The translations under genes and the position numbers were made by a program. A DNA stretch of 38,478 nt, taken from JAAYBT01 sp964404395. Lineage in GTDB: Bacteria > Bacillota > Clostridia > Acetivibrionales > DTU013. Below are positions 27,280-35,199 of the stretch, in pieces (the first letter of the stretch is position 1; each line of letters starts with the position of its first letter). Below the pieces are notes generated by a model that did no database searches, had not been told where the DNA came from, and saw only the letters and a program-made list of their open reading frames with translations. The stretch covers positions 1 through 38,478 of the forward strand of contig CAYOKA010000005.1 in assembly GCA_964404395.1 (NCBI GenBank). Reading direction: 5' to 3'.

Positions 27280-27308
27280 TATTCTATGCGGCGCACCTGG
27301 AAAGAGTT
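27280..27308 (-). promoter_or_regulatory. Predicted sigma-K promoter of the tgl operon
   Basis: On the minus strand, AAC (27308-27306) is followed by a 17-nt spacer and CATAGAATA (27288-27280). This matches the sigma-K pattern AC-N16/17-CATAnnnTA. The expected transcript start is about 25 nt before the first gene. In B. subtilis tgl is also under sigma-K control, which supports the call. Confidence 0.65.
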
Positions 27309-27505
27309 AAAAGATAATGATTTAGTATTGTGGTGAAGCTTATCTAGAGTGGATTGTTCGATAAATATTGAGCTACCAATGAGAAGAGATAATAGCATTT
27401 GTTTTTACTAATTACAGGCTTCATTCAATTCGATATCTCAAAGGGTGCTAAAGTTTGAGAGAGTTTATTATGTATTAATGTTCTTAGCTGCTTGGTTTTG
27501 CATAT

Positions 27506-28432
27506 TTAAATTGTTAAGAAGAAATCAGGATAAGGACTTTGACGCACTTTTCTTTCTTGTATTGACTGACCATTATTGTGTTTTTCGCTTGGCAGCAACT
27601 CCCTTAGAAAAGTATGCATTTCATCAAACTTCTTTGTGCGTATTTGTATGCGCCTCCCAAGACGGGTCGCAAGATTATAGGCAAAATCCCTGCAAGCATA
27701 CCTATCATACAACTGTATGGTGTTCAAGTGCATCATATAAACGCCCCTTCTTAGAAGGACAGCTGACCGTATCGCATCTTTTCCATGTCCCATCGGGCTG
27801 CTGTGATAAGTAAAGCTCTCGTATTCGACTCCCAATTTCGCCTGTTTATAATACAGATCCACAAAACAACGATTTTGTCCAAGGCGTATCTTTGCTTCAT
27901 CAAGTAGCCTTATCTCATGATTGAAAACTGCGCCATTAAGCCCATAACCTCCCAGAACATGAGGCAGTCCCAGAATCATATATGCCAGCGATTCCATGAT
28001 TGATGCTGAACCGTCTCTCACATATTTCATAGCCCGTAAAGCTTTTTTGCGTCCATGATACCCCGCGGTTTTTGCAATGAATATATCAAGGTTTTTCTTT
28101 GTCGTGATTGCCGCTGATGGTAGTCCCGGCGGATGCGAACATAACTGTAAACCCAGCAAGATAAGTCGGTGAAGGCTCAATTTGCTTGCAAGCTCTAGAA
28201 ACAACAATTCTGGGGACGCGACCATTCTGCCTTCTTTGTTTGTTACTGCCCCAGATGGAAGAGCGAATTCTGTTGAATGAACCTTTTTACCATTAATGCG
28301 AGATCGTGCATTGTATTTGGTAACTGTAATATCGGCAGCATCGATTCCTGAAATCTCGTAGCCGATAACAGTTTCTACAAATGGAATATTCCACATCCTG
28401 GCAGCTGCAAAATTGCTTATATAACCTTTCAT
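27506..28432 (-). CDS. DUF559-like PD-(D/E)XK nuclease-fold protein
   Basis: 308 aa. The C-terminal half fits the PD-(D/E)XK fold seen in DUF559/Vsr-like proteins: Glu in SIMESLAYMIL, then CFVDLYY with the acidic Asp, then LGVEYESFTYH with the Glu-x-Glu, followed by a helix with basic residues and a hydrophobic strand (RRGVYMMHLN). The N-terminal half (about 1-150) resembles the AbiEi-like region often fused to this domain in actinobacterial and clostridial proteins, but I see no clear helix-turn-helix. The ATG at 28432 lacks an obvious ribosome binding site, and an in-frame stop lies just upstream, so the start is here or inside. It is a single gene between the spore and sulfur operons. Function (defence, toxin-antitoxin or repair) is not known. 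Confidence 0.6.
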   Translation of the reverse strand: MKGYISNFAAARMWNIPFVETVIGYEISGIDAADITVTKYNARSRINGKKVHSTEFALPSGAVTNKEGRMVASPELLFLELASKLSLHRLILLGLQLCSHPPGLPSAAITTKKNLDIFIAKTAGYHGRKKALRAMKYVRDGSASIMESLAYMILGLPHVLGGYGLNGAVFNHEIRLLDEAKIRLGQNRCFVDLYYKQAKLGVEYESFTYHSSPMGHGKDAIRSAVLLRRGVYMMHLNTIQLYDRYACRDFAYNLATRLGRRIQIRTKKFDEMHTFLRELLPSEKHNNGQSIQERKVRQSPYPDFFLTI

Positions 28433-28675
28433 GTTATTATTTTACACCATAGTGTGCAAATTCTCCACTTATGGGCAATAATTTGGGATAAAATAGTATT
28501 TATTGGACAATTAAGTTACATAATACGGGATTCAAATGCATTATTCGGCTCAGCAACTGAAAATCGAACAATTGGCTGCCCAGAGATGGAAATATTGCAC
28601 ACCTTAATGCCACTTTGAGTGTTGCTTGTCGACTTTCAGGGTGAGCACATCGTAAAAACCATCAGAAAAATCATA
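28433..28675. other. Gene-free stretch between the DUF559-like gene and the cysK promoter
   Basis: AT-rich, without an open frame or recognisable RNA gene. A short dyad ACAC-CATA-GTGT lies at 28446-28457, 14 nt upstream of the DUF559-like start codon, and could be an operator for that gene. Nothing else is supported. Confidence 0.35.
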
Positions 28676-28704
28676 TTGACAACGGTGTTGAATCGTATTA
28701 TTAT
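28676..28704 (+). promoter_or_regulatory. Predicted sigma-A promoter of cysK
   Basis: TTGACA at 28676-28681, a 17-nt spacer, and TATTAT at 28699-28704. The predicted leader is about 125 nt long and contains the stem-loop element at 28765-28816. Confidence 0.75.
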
Positions 28705-28764
28705 TTATGCAGCATATAAAACATACAAAACATATATGTAATATAAACGATATTTTGATTATAA

Positions 28765-28816
28765 AAGGCTTTTGCGATGTAACCTTAGTACAATTCAGCT
28801 GCATCGCAAAATGCCC
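28765..28816 (+). promoter_or_regulatory. Leader element copy 1 (before cysK)
   Basis: The left box AAGGCTTTTGCGATGTAACCT (28765-28785) and right box CATCGCAAAATGCCC (28802-28816) can pair as TTTTGCGATG/CATCGCAAAA, a perfect 10-bp stem with a 22-nt loop. The ribosome binding site AAGGAGGT (28821-28828) follows at once. Both boxes recur exactly before the next gene (29794-29914). Confidence 0.75.
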
Positions 28817-28834
28817 TATAAAGGAGGTAGTATT

Positions 28835-29767
28835 ATGGCGAAAATATATAAGAGCCTAACAGAGCTTATCGGGAAGACACCCTTGCTGGAGCTTGCGAAT
28901 TATGGAAGGAAGAATGATATGAAGGCGACTATTGTCGCAAAGCTGGAGTACCTAAATCCAGCCGGAAGCGTCAAGGACAGGATTGCAAAGGCGATGGTGG
29001 ACGATGCCGAAGCAAGGGGCTTGCTGAAGCCGGGTTCCGTCATCATCGAGCCGACCAGCGGCAATACCGGTATTGGTCTTGCATCGGTTGCAGCGGCAAG
29101 AGGCTACAGGATTATCATTACAATGCCCGAAACAATGAGCTCGGAACGCAGAAATCTCTTGAAGGCGTATGGCGCAGAGCTTATACTAACCGAGGGCTCG
29201 AAGGGCATGAAGGGTGCCATCGAAAAGGCTGATGAGCTTGCAAAGGAAATACCGAACGCATTTATACCGGGGCAATTCGTGAATCCGGCCAATCCGGCGG
29301 TTCATAAGGCAACGACCGGGCCCGAGATATGGAATGATACGGATGGCAGGGTGGACTTTTTTGTGTCTGGTATCGGAACGGGCGGAACCATCAGCGGAAC
29401 GGGTGAATTCCTCAAATCGAAAAACCGTAACATAAAGATCGTGGCTGTTGAGCCATCGGATTCTCCGGTGCTGTCGAATGGCAAGGCCGGCCCGCATAAA
29501 ATACAGGGTATTGGAGCAGGCTTTGTGCCTGAAGTATTGAATAGGGCTATTTATGATGAGATTATCACGGTAAAAACCGAGGATGCTTATGAGGCAGTAA
29601 GGCAGCTATCAAAGACAGAAGGCCTGCTTGTGGGGGTTTCGTCGGGTGCAGCCTTGTGGGCTGCAACACAAATCGCTAAGCGTCCGGAGAGCGCAGGAAA
29701 AACCATTGCGGTGCTTCTGCCTGATGGTGGTGAAAGATATTTGTCCACACCACTTTTTACAGAGTAA
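28835..29767 (+). CDS. cysK: Cysteine synthase (O-acetylserine sulfhydrylase)
   Basis: 310 aa, the normal length. A PLP enzyme that makes cysteine from O-acetylserine and sulfide. The PLP-binding lysine is in the GSVKDR motif (about residue 47), the substrate loop is PTSGNTG, the PLP phosphate-binding glycine loop is GIGTGGTISG and a late GVSSGAA segment follows, all as in the family. The frame is open further upstream, but AAGGAGGT 6 nt before ATG 28835 and the N-terminus AKIYKSLTELIGKTPL settle the start. It heads a sulfur amino acid cluster with the O-acetylhomoserine sulfhydrylase gene 174 bp downstream. Confidence 0.97.
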   Translation: MAKIYKSLTELIGKTPLLELANYGRKNDMKATIVAKLEYLNPAGSVKDRIAKAMVDDAEARGLLKPGSVIIEPTSGNTGIGLASVAAARGYRIIITMPETMSSERRNLLKAYGAELILTEGSKGMKGAIEKADELAKEIPNAFIPGQFVNPANPAVHKATTGPEIWNDTDGRVDFFVSGIGTGGTISGTGEFLKSKNRNIKIVAVEPSDSPVLSNGKAGPHKIQGIGAGFVPEVLNRAIYDEIITVKTEDAYEAVRQLSKTEGLLVGVSSGAALWAATQIAKRPESAGKTIAVLLPDGGERYLSTPLFTE

Positions 29768-29793
29768 GAAATATAGTATAATCTTTACCATGC

Positions 29794-29914
29794 AAGGCTT
29801 TTGCGATGTAACCTAAATGAAACTTGGCTGCACAATATATAGTGACGAACTTTCATATATACCAGCAATATATTGTGCTGCGGAACTCAAAATATGTGAC
29901 ATCGCAAAATGCCC
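29794..29914 (+). promoter_or_regulatory. Leader element copy 2 (before the O-acetylhomoserine sulfhydrylase gene)
   Basis: The same left box (29794-29814) and right box (29900-29914) as in the cysK leader, able to form the same 10-bp stem. Here they enclose a longer insert with its own 11-bp stem, GCACAATATAT (29830-29840)/ATATATTGTGC (29868-29878), so a branched fold is possible. A TATAAT (29777-29782) just upstream may be the -10 of an internal promoter, without a good -35. The element does not match the SAM-I (S-box) consensus, and I recognise no T-box. Confidence 0.7.
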
Positions 29915-29941
29915 CATGCAGTAAATGAAAGAAGGGATAGA

Positions 29942-31222
29942 ATGGCTAAGGATAGAAAATTGAAATTTGAAACATTACAGCTTCATGTGGGGCAGGAGAA
30001 GCCCGATCCCGCAACCGGTGCGAGGGCTGTACCGATTTATCAGACGACCTCCTATGTCTTTGAAAACTGCGCACAGGCTAAAGGCCGCTTCGACCTTACT
30101 GAAGCGGGCGATATTTATTCACGCATGTCGAACCCGACGCAGGATGTTTTTGAAAAGAGAATTGCAGCTCTGGAAGGCGGGATTGCTGCTCTTGCAACCT
30201 CCAGCGGCGCCGCTGCGGTGGCCTATGCTATTCAGAATATAGCCCATGCGGGCGACCATATTGTTTCGGCCAACACCATATATGGCGGAACCTACAACCT
30301 GTTTGCGCATACATTGAAGGATTTCGGAATTGATGTGACCTTTGTCAACGCGGACATAGAGGGAAGCTTTGAAGCGGCGATTAAGCCCAACACAAAGGCA
30401 ATCTTCATTGAAAGCCTCGGCAACCCCAATTCCAGTATTATCGATATAGACAAGACAGCTGAAATAGCGCACAGGTATGGCATTCCGCTCATTATTGATA
30501 ACACCTTCGCAACACCTTATCTTCTTCGCCCTATTGAGCATGGCGCCGATATAGTTATACACTCGGCTACCAAGTTCATAGGCGGCCATGGAACCTCCAT
30601 AGGCGGCATCATTATTGACAGCGGCAAATTCGATTGGGCGGCGTCAGGCAAATTTCCTTCTTTGACACAGCCTAATCCCAGCTATCACGGAGTGCGGTTT
30701 ACCGAAGCCGCCGGCGCTGCGGCATATATAACAAAGGTCAGGACAACTCTTATGAGAGATACTGGCGCGGCACTGAGCCCATTTCATTCGTTCATCTTCT
30801 TACAGGGGCTTGAGACACTTTCACTGCGCGTTGAGCGTCACGTGGAAAATGCGATTAATGTCATCGACTACCTGAAGAAGCATCCCAGGGTTGAACGTGT
30901 AAATCACCCTTCGCTTCCTGACAGCCCCTACAATGAGCTGTATAGGAAGTATTTCCCCAAGGGGGCGGGCTCCATATTTACATTTGAGATAAAAGGCGGC
31001 GAGCAGGAGGCAAGAGCCTTCATCGACAAGCTTGAAATTTTCTCGCTGCTTGCAAATGTTGCGGACGTGAAATCCCTGGTCATACATCCGGCCAGCACCA
31101 CCCACTCCCAGATGAACGAGCAGGAGCTGCTTGCTTCAGGCATCAAGAAGAACACGATTCGTTTGTCTATAGGGACAGAACACATAGACGATTTGATTTA
31201 CGATCTGGAGCAGGCGCTTTAG
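29942..31222 (+). CDS. metY: O-acetylhomoserine aminocarboxypropyltransferase (O-acetylhomoserine sulfhydrylase)
   Basis: 426 aa, typical of the MetY group of the Cys/Met-metabolism PLP family (cystathionine synthases are nearer 380). It makes homocysteine from O-acetylhomoserine and sulfide. The PLP lysine lies in HSATKFIGGHG. Other family marks are QTTSYVFEN, YSRMSNPTQDVFEKRIAALEGG and the C-terminal SIGTEHIDDL. The start is ATG 29942 with AGAAGGGA upstream; the frame is open to 29909, but that part belongs to the leader element. Together with cysK it would supply both cysteine and the homocysteine precursor of methionine. Confidence 0.95.
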   Translation: MAKDRKLKFETLQLHVGQEKPDPATGARAVPIYQTTSYVFENCAQAKGRFDLTEAGDIYSRMSNPTQDVFEKRIAALEGGIAALATSSGAAAVAYAIQNIAHAGDHIVSANTIYGGTYNLFAHTLKDFGIDVTFVNADIEGSFEAAIKPNTKAIFIESLGNPNSSIIDIDKTAEIAHRYGIPLIIDNTFATPYLLRPIEHGADIVIHSATKFIGGHGTSIGGIIIDSGKFDWAASGKFPSLTQPNPSYHGVRFTEAAGAAAYITKVRTTLMRDTGAALSPFHSFIFLQGLETLSLRVERHVENAINVIDYLKKHPRVERVNHPSLPDSPYNELYRKYFPKGAGSIFTFEIKGGEQEARAFIDKLEIFSLLANVADVKSLVIHPASTTHSQMNEQELLASGIKKNTIRLSIGTEHIDDLIYDLEQAL

Positions 31223-31305
31223 CAGCATCCCATAAAGGCAATCATACATCCGGAAGAATTTAGTGAAATCGCAACCCGGAAATGCGGAAAAATATGGAGT
31301 GCAAA

Positions 31306-32895
31306 ATGATTAGAATCGCCAAGCTAAAAGTACCATTGACCTACGATGATGAAATGCTCAGGAGCATTATCGCAAAGAGGCTGGGCATAGAGCCCGGCCT
31401 CTTAGCGCTTATTGATATTGTAAAACGCGCTGTTAATGCAAGTGATAAGCGTGATATTTATTTTGATATGGAACTTGATGTATCTGTTTACAGGGACAAG
31501 GACGAAATCCTTACGCGCAACAAGAGAAGGCATGTCACAAAAGCCCCGGAGCTTTTCTATAATGTTCCAACTGCAAAAAAACTTGAAAAACGTCCAATAG
31601 TAGTAGGCTGCGGGCCTGCCGGTATGTTCGCCGCACTTATTCTCGCACAGGCAGGAGCAGAGCCTGTTCTGCTGGAGCGCGGTCTTGATGTGGACAGGCG
31701 CACAGAAAAAGTTATGAAATTCTGGGGAACCGGGGTTCTTGACCCCGACTCCAATGTGCAGTTCGGAGAAGGCGGAGCAGGAGCATTCTCTGATGGCAAG
31801 TTGAAGACCGGGCTAAAGGATGCCCGCAAAATGAAGGTGCTCAGAGAATTCGTAGAGGCAGGGGCACCGGAGGAAATAATGTATCTGAGCAAGCCCCATA
31901 TCGGTACCGATAGACTGGTCACATCCGTGAAGAGAATCAGGGAAAAGACCATAAGCCTGGGCGGAGAGGTTCGCTTTGGTGCGACCGTAACGGAAATAAT
32001 CCATCAGAACGGAGCTGTCTCGGCAGTGCGTTATTTGAAAGGTGGAAAAACCTATGAGCAGACCGCTGACAATATCATACTGGCCATAGGGCACAGTGCC
32101 GGGGATACCTTTGAAAGCCTTATAGTCGGCGGTGTATACATAGAACAGAAGCCATTTTCCGTCGGCGTGCGGATAGAGCATCCTCAGGAGCTAATTGATA
32201 AAATACAATACGGAGACTTTGCGGGACATCGCCTGCTGGGCGCTGCTGATTACAGAATGGTAGTGCATCTGCCCAGCGGAAGAAATGTCTATACCTTCTG
32301 CATGTGCCCGGGAGGTCTGGTAGTCGCGGCGACCTCCGAAAAGAACAGGCTTTTGACAAATGGGATGAGCCAGTATGCCCGCAATGGCAGCAATGCCAAT
32401 GCTGCACTTTTGGTGACCGTTAAAAGCAAGGATCTGGGCAGTGAGGATCCTCTTGCAGGTGTGGCGTATCAACGTAGGATAGAGGAAGCCGCATTTGTGG
32501 CGGGAGGCGGGGGATACAGGGCACCGGTACAAAGGCTTGAGGATTTCATTAATAAGCGGGAGACAAGAGCTTTTGGGGATGTGCTGCCCACCTATAGGCC
32601 CGGAACCGGTTTTGCGGCAGTGGATTCCTATTTGCCTGGGGTTATAGCAGACTCGCTGCGGCAGAGCATACCTGAGATGGAAGCCTGGATGCCCGGATTT
32701 GCTTATGCGGATGCGCTGCTAACCGGGGCGGAGACCCGCAGCTCTTCACCTGTACGGATCACAAGGGGGGAGAGTTTGGAGGCTATTGGTATCAAAGGCT
32801 TATACCCCTGCGGAGAAGGAGCAGGCTATGGGGGAGGGATCATTTCCGCCGCCGTGGATGGAATTCTCTGCGCGGAGCAGATTCTCGGCTGCTAA
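31306..32895 (+). CDS. COG2509-type FAD-dependent dehydrogenase
   Basis: 529 aa. An N-terminal alpha/beta domain (about 1-85, beginning MIRIAKLKVPLTYDDEMLRS) precedes a FAD-binding Rossmann motif VGCGPAGMFAALILAQAG near 100-117 with the acidic LLERG end. Family-specific segments follow: GEGGAGAFSDGKLKTG, CMCPGGLVVAA, and a C-terminal GEGAGYGGGIISAAVDG FAD contact. The family is widespread in Firmicutes, with no settled substrate. An ATG at 31282 is in frame, but TGGAG placed 7 nt before ATG 31306 and the family N-terminus favour 31306. It lies 83 bp after the sulfhydrylase gene, perhaps in the same transcript. Confidence 0.9.
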   Translation: MIRIAKLKVPLTYDDEMLRSIIAKRLGIEPGLLALIDIVKRAVNASDKRDIYFDMELDVSVYRDKDEILTRNKRRHVTKAPELFYNVPTAKKLEKRPIVVGCGPAGMFAALILAQAGAEPVLLERGLDVDRRTEKVMKFWGTGVLDPDSNVQFGEGGAGAFSDGKLKTGLKDARKMKVLREFVEAGAPEEIMYLSKPHIGTDRLVTSVKRIREKTISLGGEVRFGATVTEIIHQNGAVSAVRYLKGGKTYEQTADNIILAIGHSAGDTFESLIVGGVYIEQKPFSVGVRIEHPQELIDKIQYGDFAGHRLLGAADYRMVVHLPSGRNVYTFCMCPGGLVVAATSEKNRLLTNGMSQYARNGSNANAALLVTVKSKDLGSEDPLAGVAYQRRIEEAAFVAGGGGYRAPVQRLEDFINKRETRAFGDVLPTYRPGTGFAAVDSYLPGVIADSLRQSIPEMEAWMPGFAYADALLTGAETRSSSPVRITRGESLEAIGIKGLYPCGEGAGYGGGIISAAVDGILCAEQILGC

Positions 32896-32910
32896 AGATA
32901 CTCGGATTTC

Positions 32911-32994
32911 ATACATACCCGAAACAAACTGTGTTACGGAACACAAAACATGCTAGAACTCAAGATGCCTTACATACTAGATCGCAAAATTCCC
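32911..32994 (+). promoter_or_regulatory. Leader element copy 3, diverged (before the thioesterase gene)
   Basis: Positions 32911-32951 (ATACATACCCGAAACAAACT onward, then GTGTTACGGAACACAAAACATG) align with 29856-29896 of copy 2, which reads CTGCGGAACTCAAAATATG at its end. The right box appears as GATCGCAAAATTCCC (32980-32994), directly before the ribosome binding site. A 6-bp hairpin TGTGTT-acgg-AACACA is present. The left AAGGCTTTTGCGATG box is missing, so this copy is partial. Confidence 0.5.
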
Positions 32995-33012
32995 TAAAGG
33001 AAGGTGATGGTT

Positions 33013-33429
33013 ATGGAAGATACTAATCTGAATAACTGCTTTGGTTGCGGAAAGGATAATCCAATCGGATTGCAGCTGGAAAACAGTTATGTTGGCGAGA
33101 AATCACACATTGAATTTGAAGTAAGACCTCCCTATTGCGGGTATCCCGGGCTCATGCATGGTGGCGTAACAGGTGTCCTCTTTGACGAAGTTATGTTTCA
33201 TGCCATTGCAAGACTAGATATCGAGACTGTTACATTGAACATGAATATTGACTATGTTGGGCCTGCACTCGAAGGACATTTGCTTATTTGCGAGGCTGAA
33301 ATTGAAAATCACGAAGGGCGAAAGATTGATGTTGTCGCACAAATAAACGATGCCGCCACGGGAAAGCTCATAGCCAAAGCCAAGGGGAAATTTTTGCAGG
33401 TAGATTTGAAGAAAGTGTTGACCGGATGA
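33013..33429 (+). CDS. PaaI-family hot-dog thioesterase
   Basis: 138 aa from ATG 33013, with GGAAGG 8 nt upstream (earlier in-frame GTG and ATG codons overlap the ribosome binding site). The N-terminal NNCFGCGKDNPIGLQL motif and the hot-dog core LMHGGVTGVLFDEVM mark a PaaI/YigI-like acyl-CoA thioesterase. The Asp or Glu of FDEVM is in the usual catalytic region. The substrate is unknown. It follows the FAD dehydrogenase on the same strand after a 117-bp gap that contains leader copy 3. Confidence 0.85.
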   Translation: MEDTNLNNCFGCGKDNPIGLQLENSYVGEKSHIEFEVRPPYCGYPGLMHGGVTGVLFDEVMFHAIARLDIETVTLNMNIDYVGPALEGHLLICEAEIENHEGRKIDVVAQINDAATGKLIAKAKGKFLQVDLKKVLTG

Positions 33430-33540
33430 CCGGCGTATCTATAAAGGCGGGGAATTAGGCTGAAGAAGCTCATTTGTCTTTTGCTTTTTGAGGCCTGACT
33501 TCAAGCTATCGTATTGGAGTCATGCTTAATTTGCCAGCTT

Positions 33541-34068
33541 CTACCTTGCCAGTTCACCGATATAGGGCAAATGCCTGTACTCCTGGTTATGGTCAAGGCC
33601 ATAACCGATAAGGTATATATCCGGTACTTCAAAGCCCACATATTCCAAGGGTATATTCATAAGCCTCTTTCTGGGGTTGTCAAGAAGGGTACAAATCTTA
33701 ATGCTGGCAGGTTTTCTTGCTTCTAAATTCTGTACCAGGTATCCCATGGTGAGGCCTGTGTTTATTATATCCTCCACAAAAAGCACATGCCTTCCATTGA
33801 CATTAATATCCAAGTCCTTGTCAATGCGCACAATACCGCTATTATTGGTCACTCCATGGTAGACGCTGATGGACATAAAATCAATATTAAGAGGAAAGTC
33901 CAGGGTTCTGGTTAGGTCAGCTATAAAGTACATGGTACTCTTCAAAACACTTACAAGCACAGGATGTTTATCTGTGTAGTCCCGGCTTATTTGCTCTCCC
34001 AGCTCCATAACCCTCTTTTTAATTTGTTCCTCAGTAAAAACAACACGCTTAATCTGCGTTAAATTCAT
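33541..34068 (-). CDS. hpt: Hypoxanthine phosphoribosyltransferase
   Basis: 175 aa, the standard length. It converts hypoxanthine or guanine and PRPP to IMP or GMP. The PRPP-binding motif VLFVEDIINTGLT (with the Glu-Asp pair) and an adjacent ISVYHGV loop are clear, and the C-terminus YIGLD-type purine contact is seen as LIGYGLDHNQEYRHLPYIG. The start is ATG with AAAGGAT upstream. It overlaps the end of the kinase-like gene by 20 bp, so the two are co-translated. Confidence 0.95.
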   Translation of the reverse strand: MNLTQIKRVVFTEEQIKKRVMELGEQISRDYTDKHPVLVSVLKSTMYFIADLTRTLDFPLNIDFMSISVYHGVTNNSGIVRIDKDLDINVNGRHVLFVEDIINTGLTMGYLVQNLEARKPASIKICTLLDNPRKRLMNIPLEYVGFEVPDIYLIGYGLDHNQEYRHLPYIGELAR

Positions 34069-35017
34069 TTATTTCATCCTTTCCGCTAAAGCCAAATCGT
34101 TCAAGGAGAGAGTAGAAATCTTTTTTATAGACGATATTTATGTTTATATTGGGGTAGAGCTCTCTGACAAGCCTCACCTTTTTGTTTTTGGTGGTCACAT
34201 ATTTTTGATCCATAGTAGTAATCTCAATATAAGTGTCAAATTTGGGTAGATAAAAATCTGGGCTAATGGCCATAGTTACATTACCCTCGGCATCCCATTT
34301 TACGGGGAAGGTGTTGGGCTCGTATTGCCATGCTATGCCGTACATATCGAGAATATTGGCGAATTCTTCTTCGGCAGGATGCTTAAATGTGGGCTTGCTC
34401 TCGGAAAATTTTACGATTGTATTATTTTCGGAGCTAAGGGTCTTGCTGAACTTCAAGCTTTCCTTAAGACTAATATTAAAGGCAATAAGCTCAACGCAAT
34501 GCTCAATAGACATATTGTCGGTGTTAAGGATAATATCGTAGAGATGGGGATTTTCCCAATCAAGCTCATAAAGAGTCGAAATGAACCTCTTATGACGCCT
34601 ATCGCTTTGCCTGAGGAGCTTCTGCGCTTCCGTTTCCTGCAAGCCGTATTTTTTCGAAAAGACTTCAAACCTCGTATCGTCGGAAGCCGTGACCCTTATA
34701 TTAATGGCATCGGGATGATCGGCAAAAATAATTTGACTTCCCATTCCCAGAATTACGCAGGAGCCCTTTGATGCTTCCTCCAAAAGCCTGTTTTGCATAT
34801 GTTCTTTAAAGGTTGCCCCATCCTTAGCCGTATTCAAGTAGAACTTGGGGCTTTGCTCAAGCATATTCAGCTCATTAGGGGTTGCTATGTCTGAAAATTG
34901 CTTAGCAATAAAATTTCTTCTTGTTATGAGAGGCATTTTAAGCTTTTCAGATAGCTGTTCGGCAATCTCCCGCCCTAAGCTGCCACTCTGCCTAGAAATT
35001 GTTATGATTGTCAACAA
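34049..35017 (-). CDS. Cytidylate kinase-like P-loop protein fused to a PD-(D/E)XK-like domain
   Basis: 322 aa. Residues about 1-190 are cytidylate-kinase-like (P-loop ISRQSGSLGREIAEQLSEKL; basic lid region RQSDRRHKRF; a typical DIILNTDNMSIE strand). About 210-312 form an extra domain with a nuclease-type pattern: Glu in HPAEEEFANIL, Asp in ISPDFYLP, Glu-x-Thr in YIEITTMD, and a following lysine cluster TTKNKKVRLVREL. This resembles PD-(D/E)XK enzymes. The start is TTG 35017, with AAAGGGAG 7 nt upstream; a second TTG follows. It precedes hpt with a 20-bp overlap. Function is unknown; a nucleotide-linked or RNA/DNA-processing role is only an inference. Confidence 0.75.
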   Translation of the reverse strand: MLTIITISRQSGSLGREIAEQLSEKLKMPLITRRNFIAKQFSDIATPNELNMLEQSPKFYLNTAKDGATFKEHMQNRLLEEASKGSCVILGMGSQIIFADHPDAINIRVTASDDTRFEVFSKKYGLQETEAQKLLRQSDRRHKRFISTLYELDWENPHLYDIILNTDNMSIEHCVELIAFNISLKESLKFSKTLSSENNTIVKFSESKPTFKHPAEEEFANILDMYGIAWQYEPNTFPVKWDAEGNVTMAISPDFYLPKFDTYIEITTMDQKYVTTKNKKVRLVRELYPNININIVYKKDFYSLLERFGFSGKDEINEFNAD

Positions 35018-35044
35018 ATCACGCTCCCTTTAGCTCCCCTAGCT

Positions 35045-35073
35045 AATATACCATAAACAGGGCAAAATCTAAA
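35045..35073 (-). promoter_or_regulatory. Possible sigma-A promoter of the kinase-fusion/hpt operon
   Basis: The minus strand reads TTTAGA (35073-35068), a 17-nt spacer and TATATT (35050-35045). The -35 is weak but the spacing is exact, and the transcript would start about 20 nt before the ribosome binding site. Confidence 0.4.
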
Positions 35074-35199
35074 CTAGTTTATGCTAATAATAAAGAAATG
35101 TACAGAAATAAATGCATAATTGATAAATAGATAGAAAAATGGAGTTAGTGGGGTATATTTTCTGATAATGCCGTTATTTCGGCATTGCAAATATTTCGA

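Noticed and set aside
27445..27813. 122-codon plus-strand open frame
   Set aside because: Most of it is antisense to the DUF559-like gene, and the translation is low-complexity and cysteine/phenylalanine-rich with no family likeness.
29794..29914. SAM-I riboswitch before the O-acetylhomoserine sulfhydrylase gene
   Set aside because: The conserved S-box core sequences are not present; the GCGATGTAACC stretch is only superficially similar to the S-box GATGAAACC.
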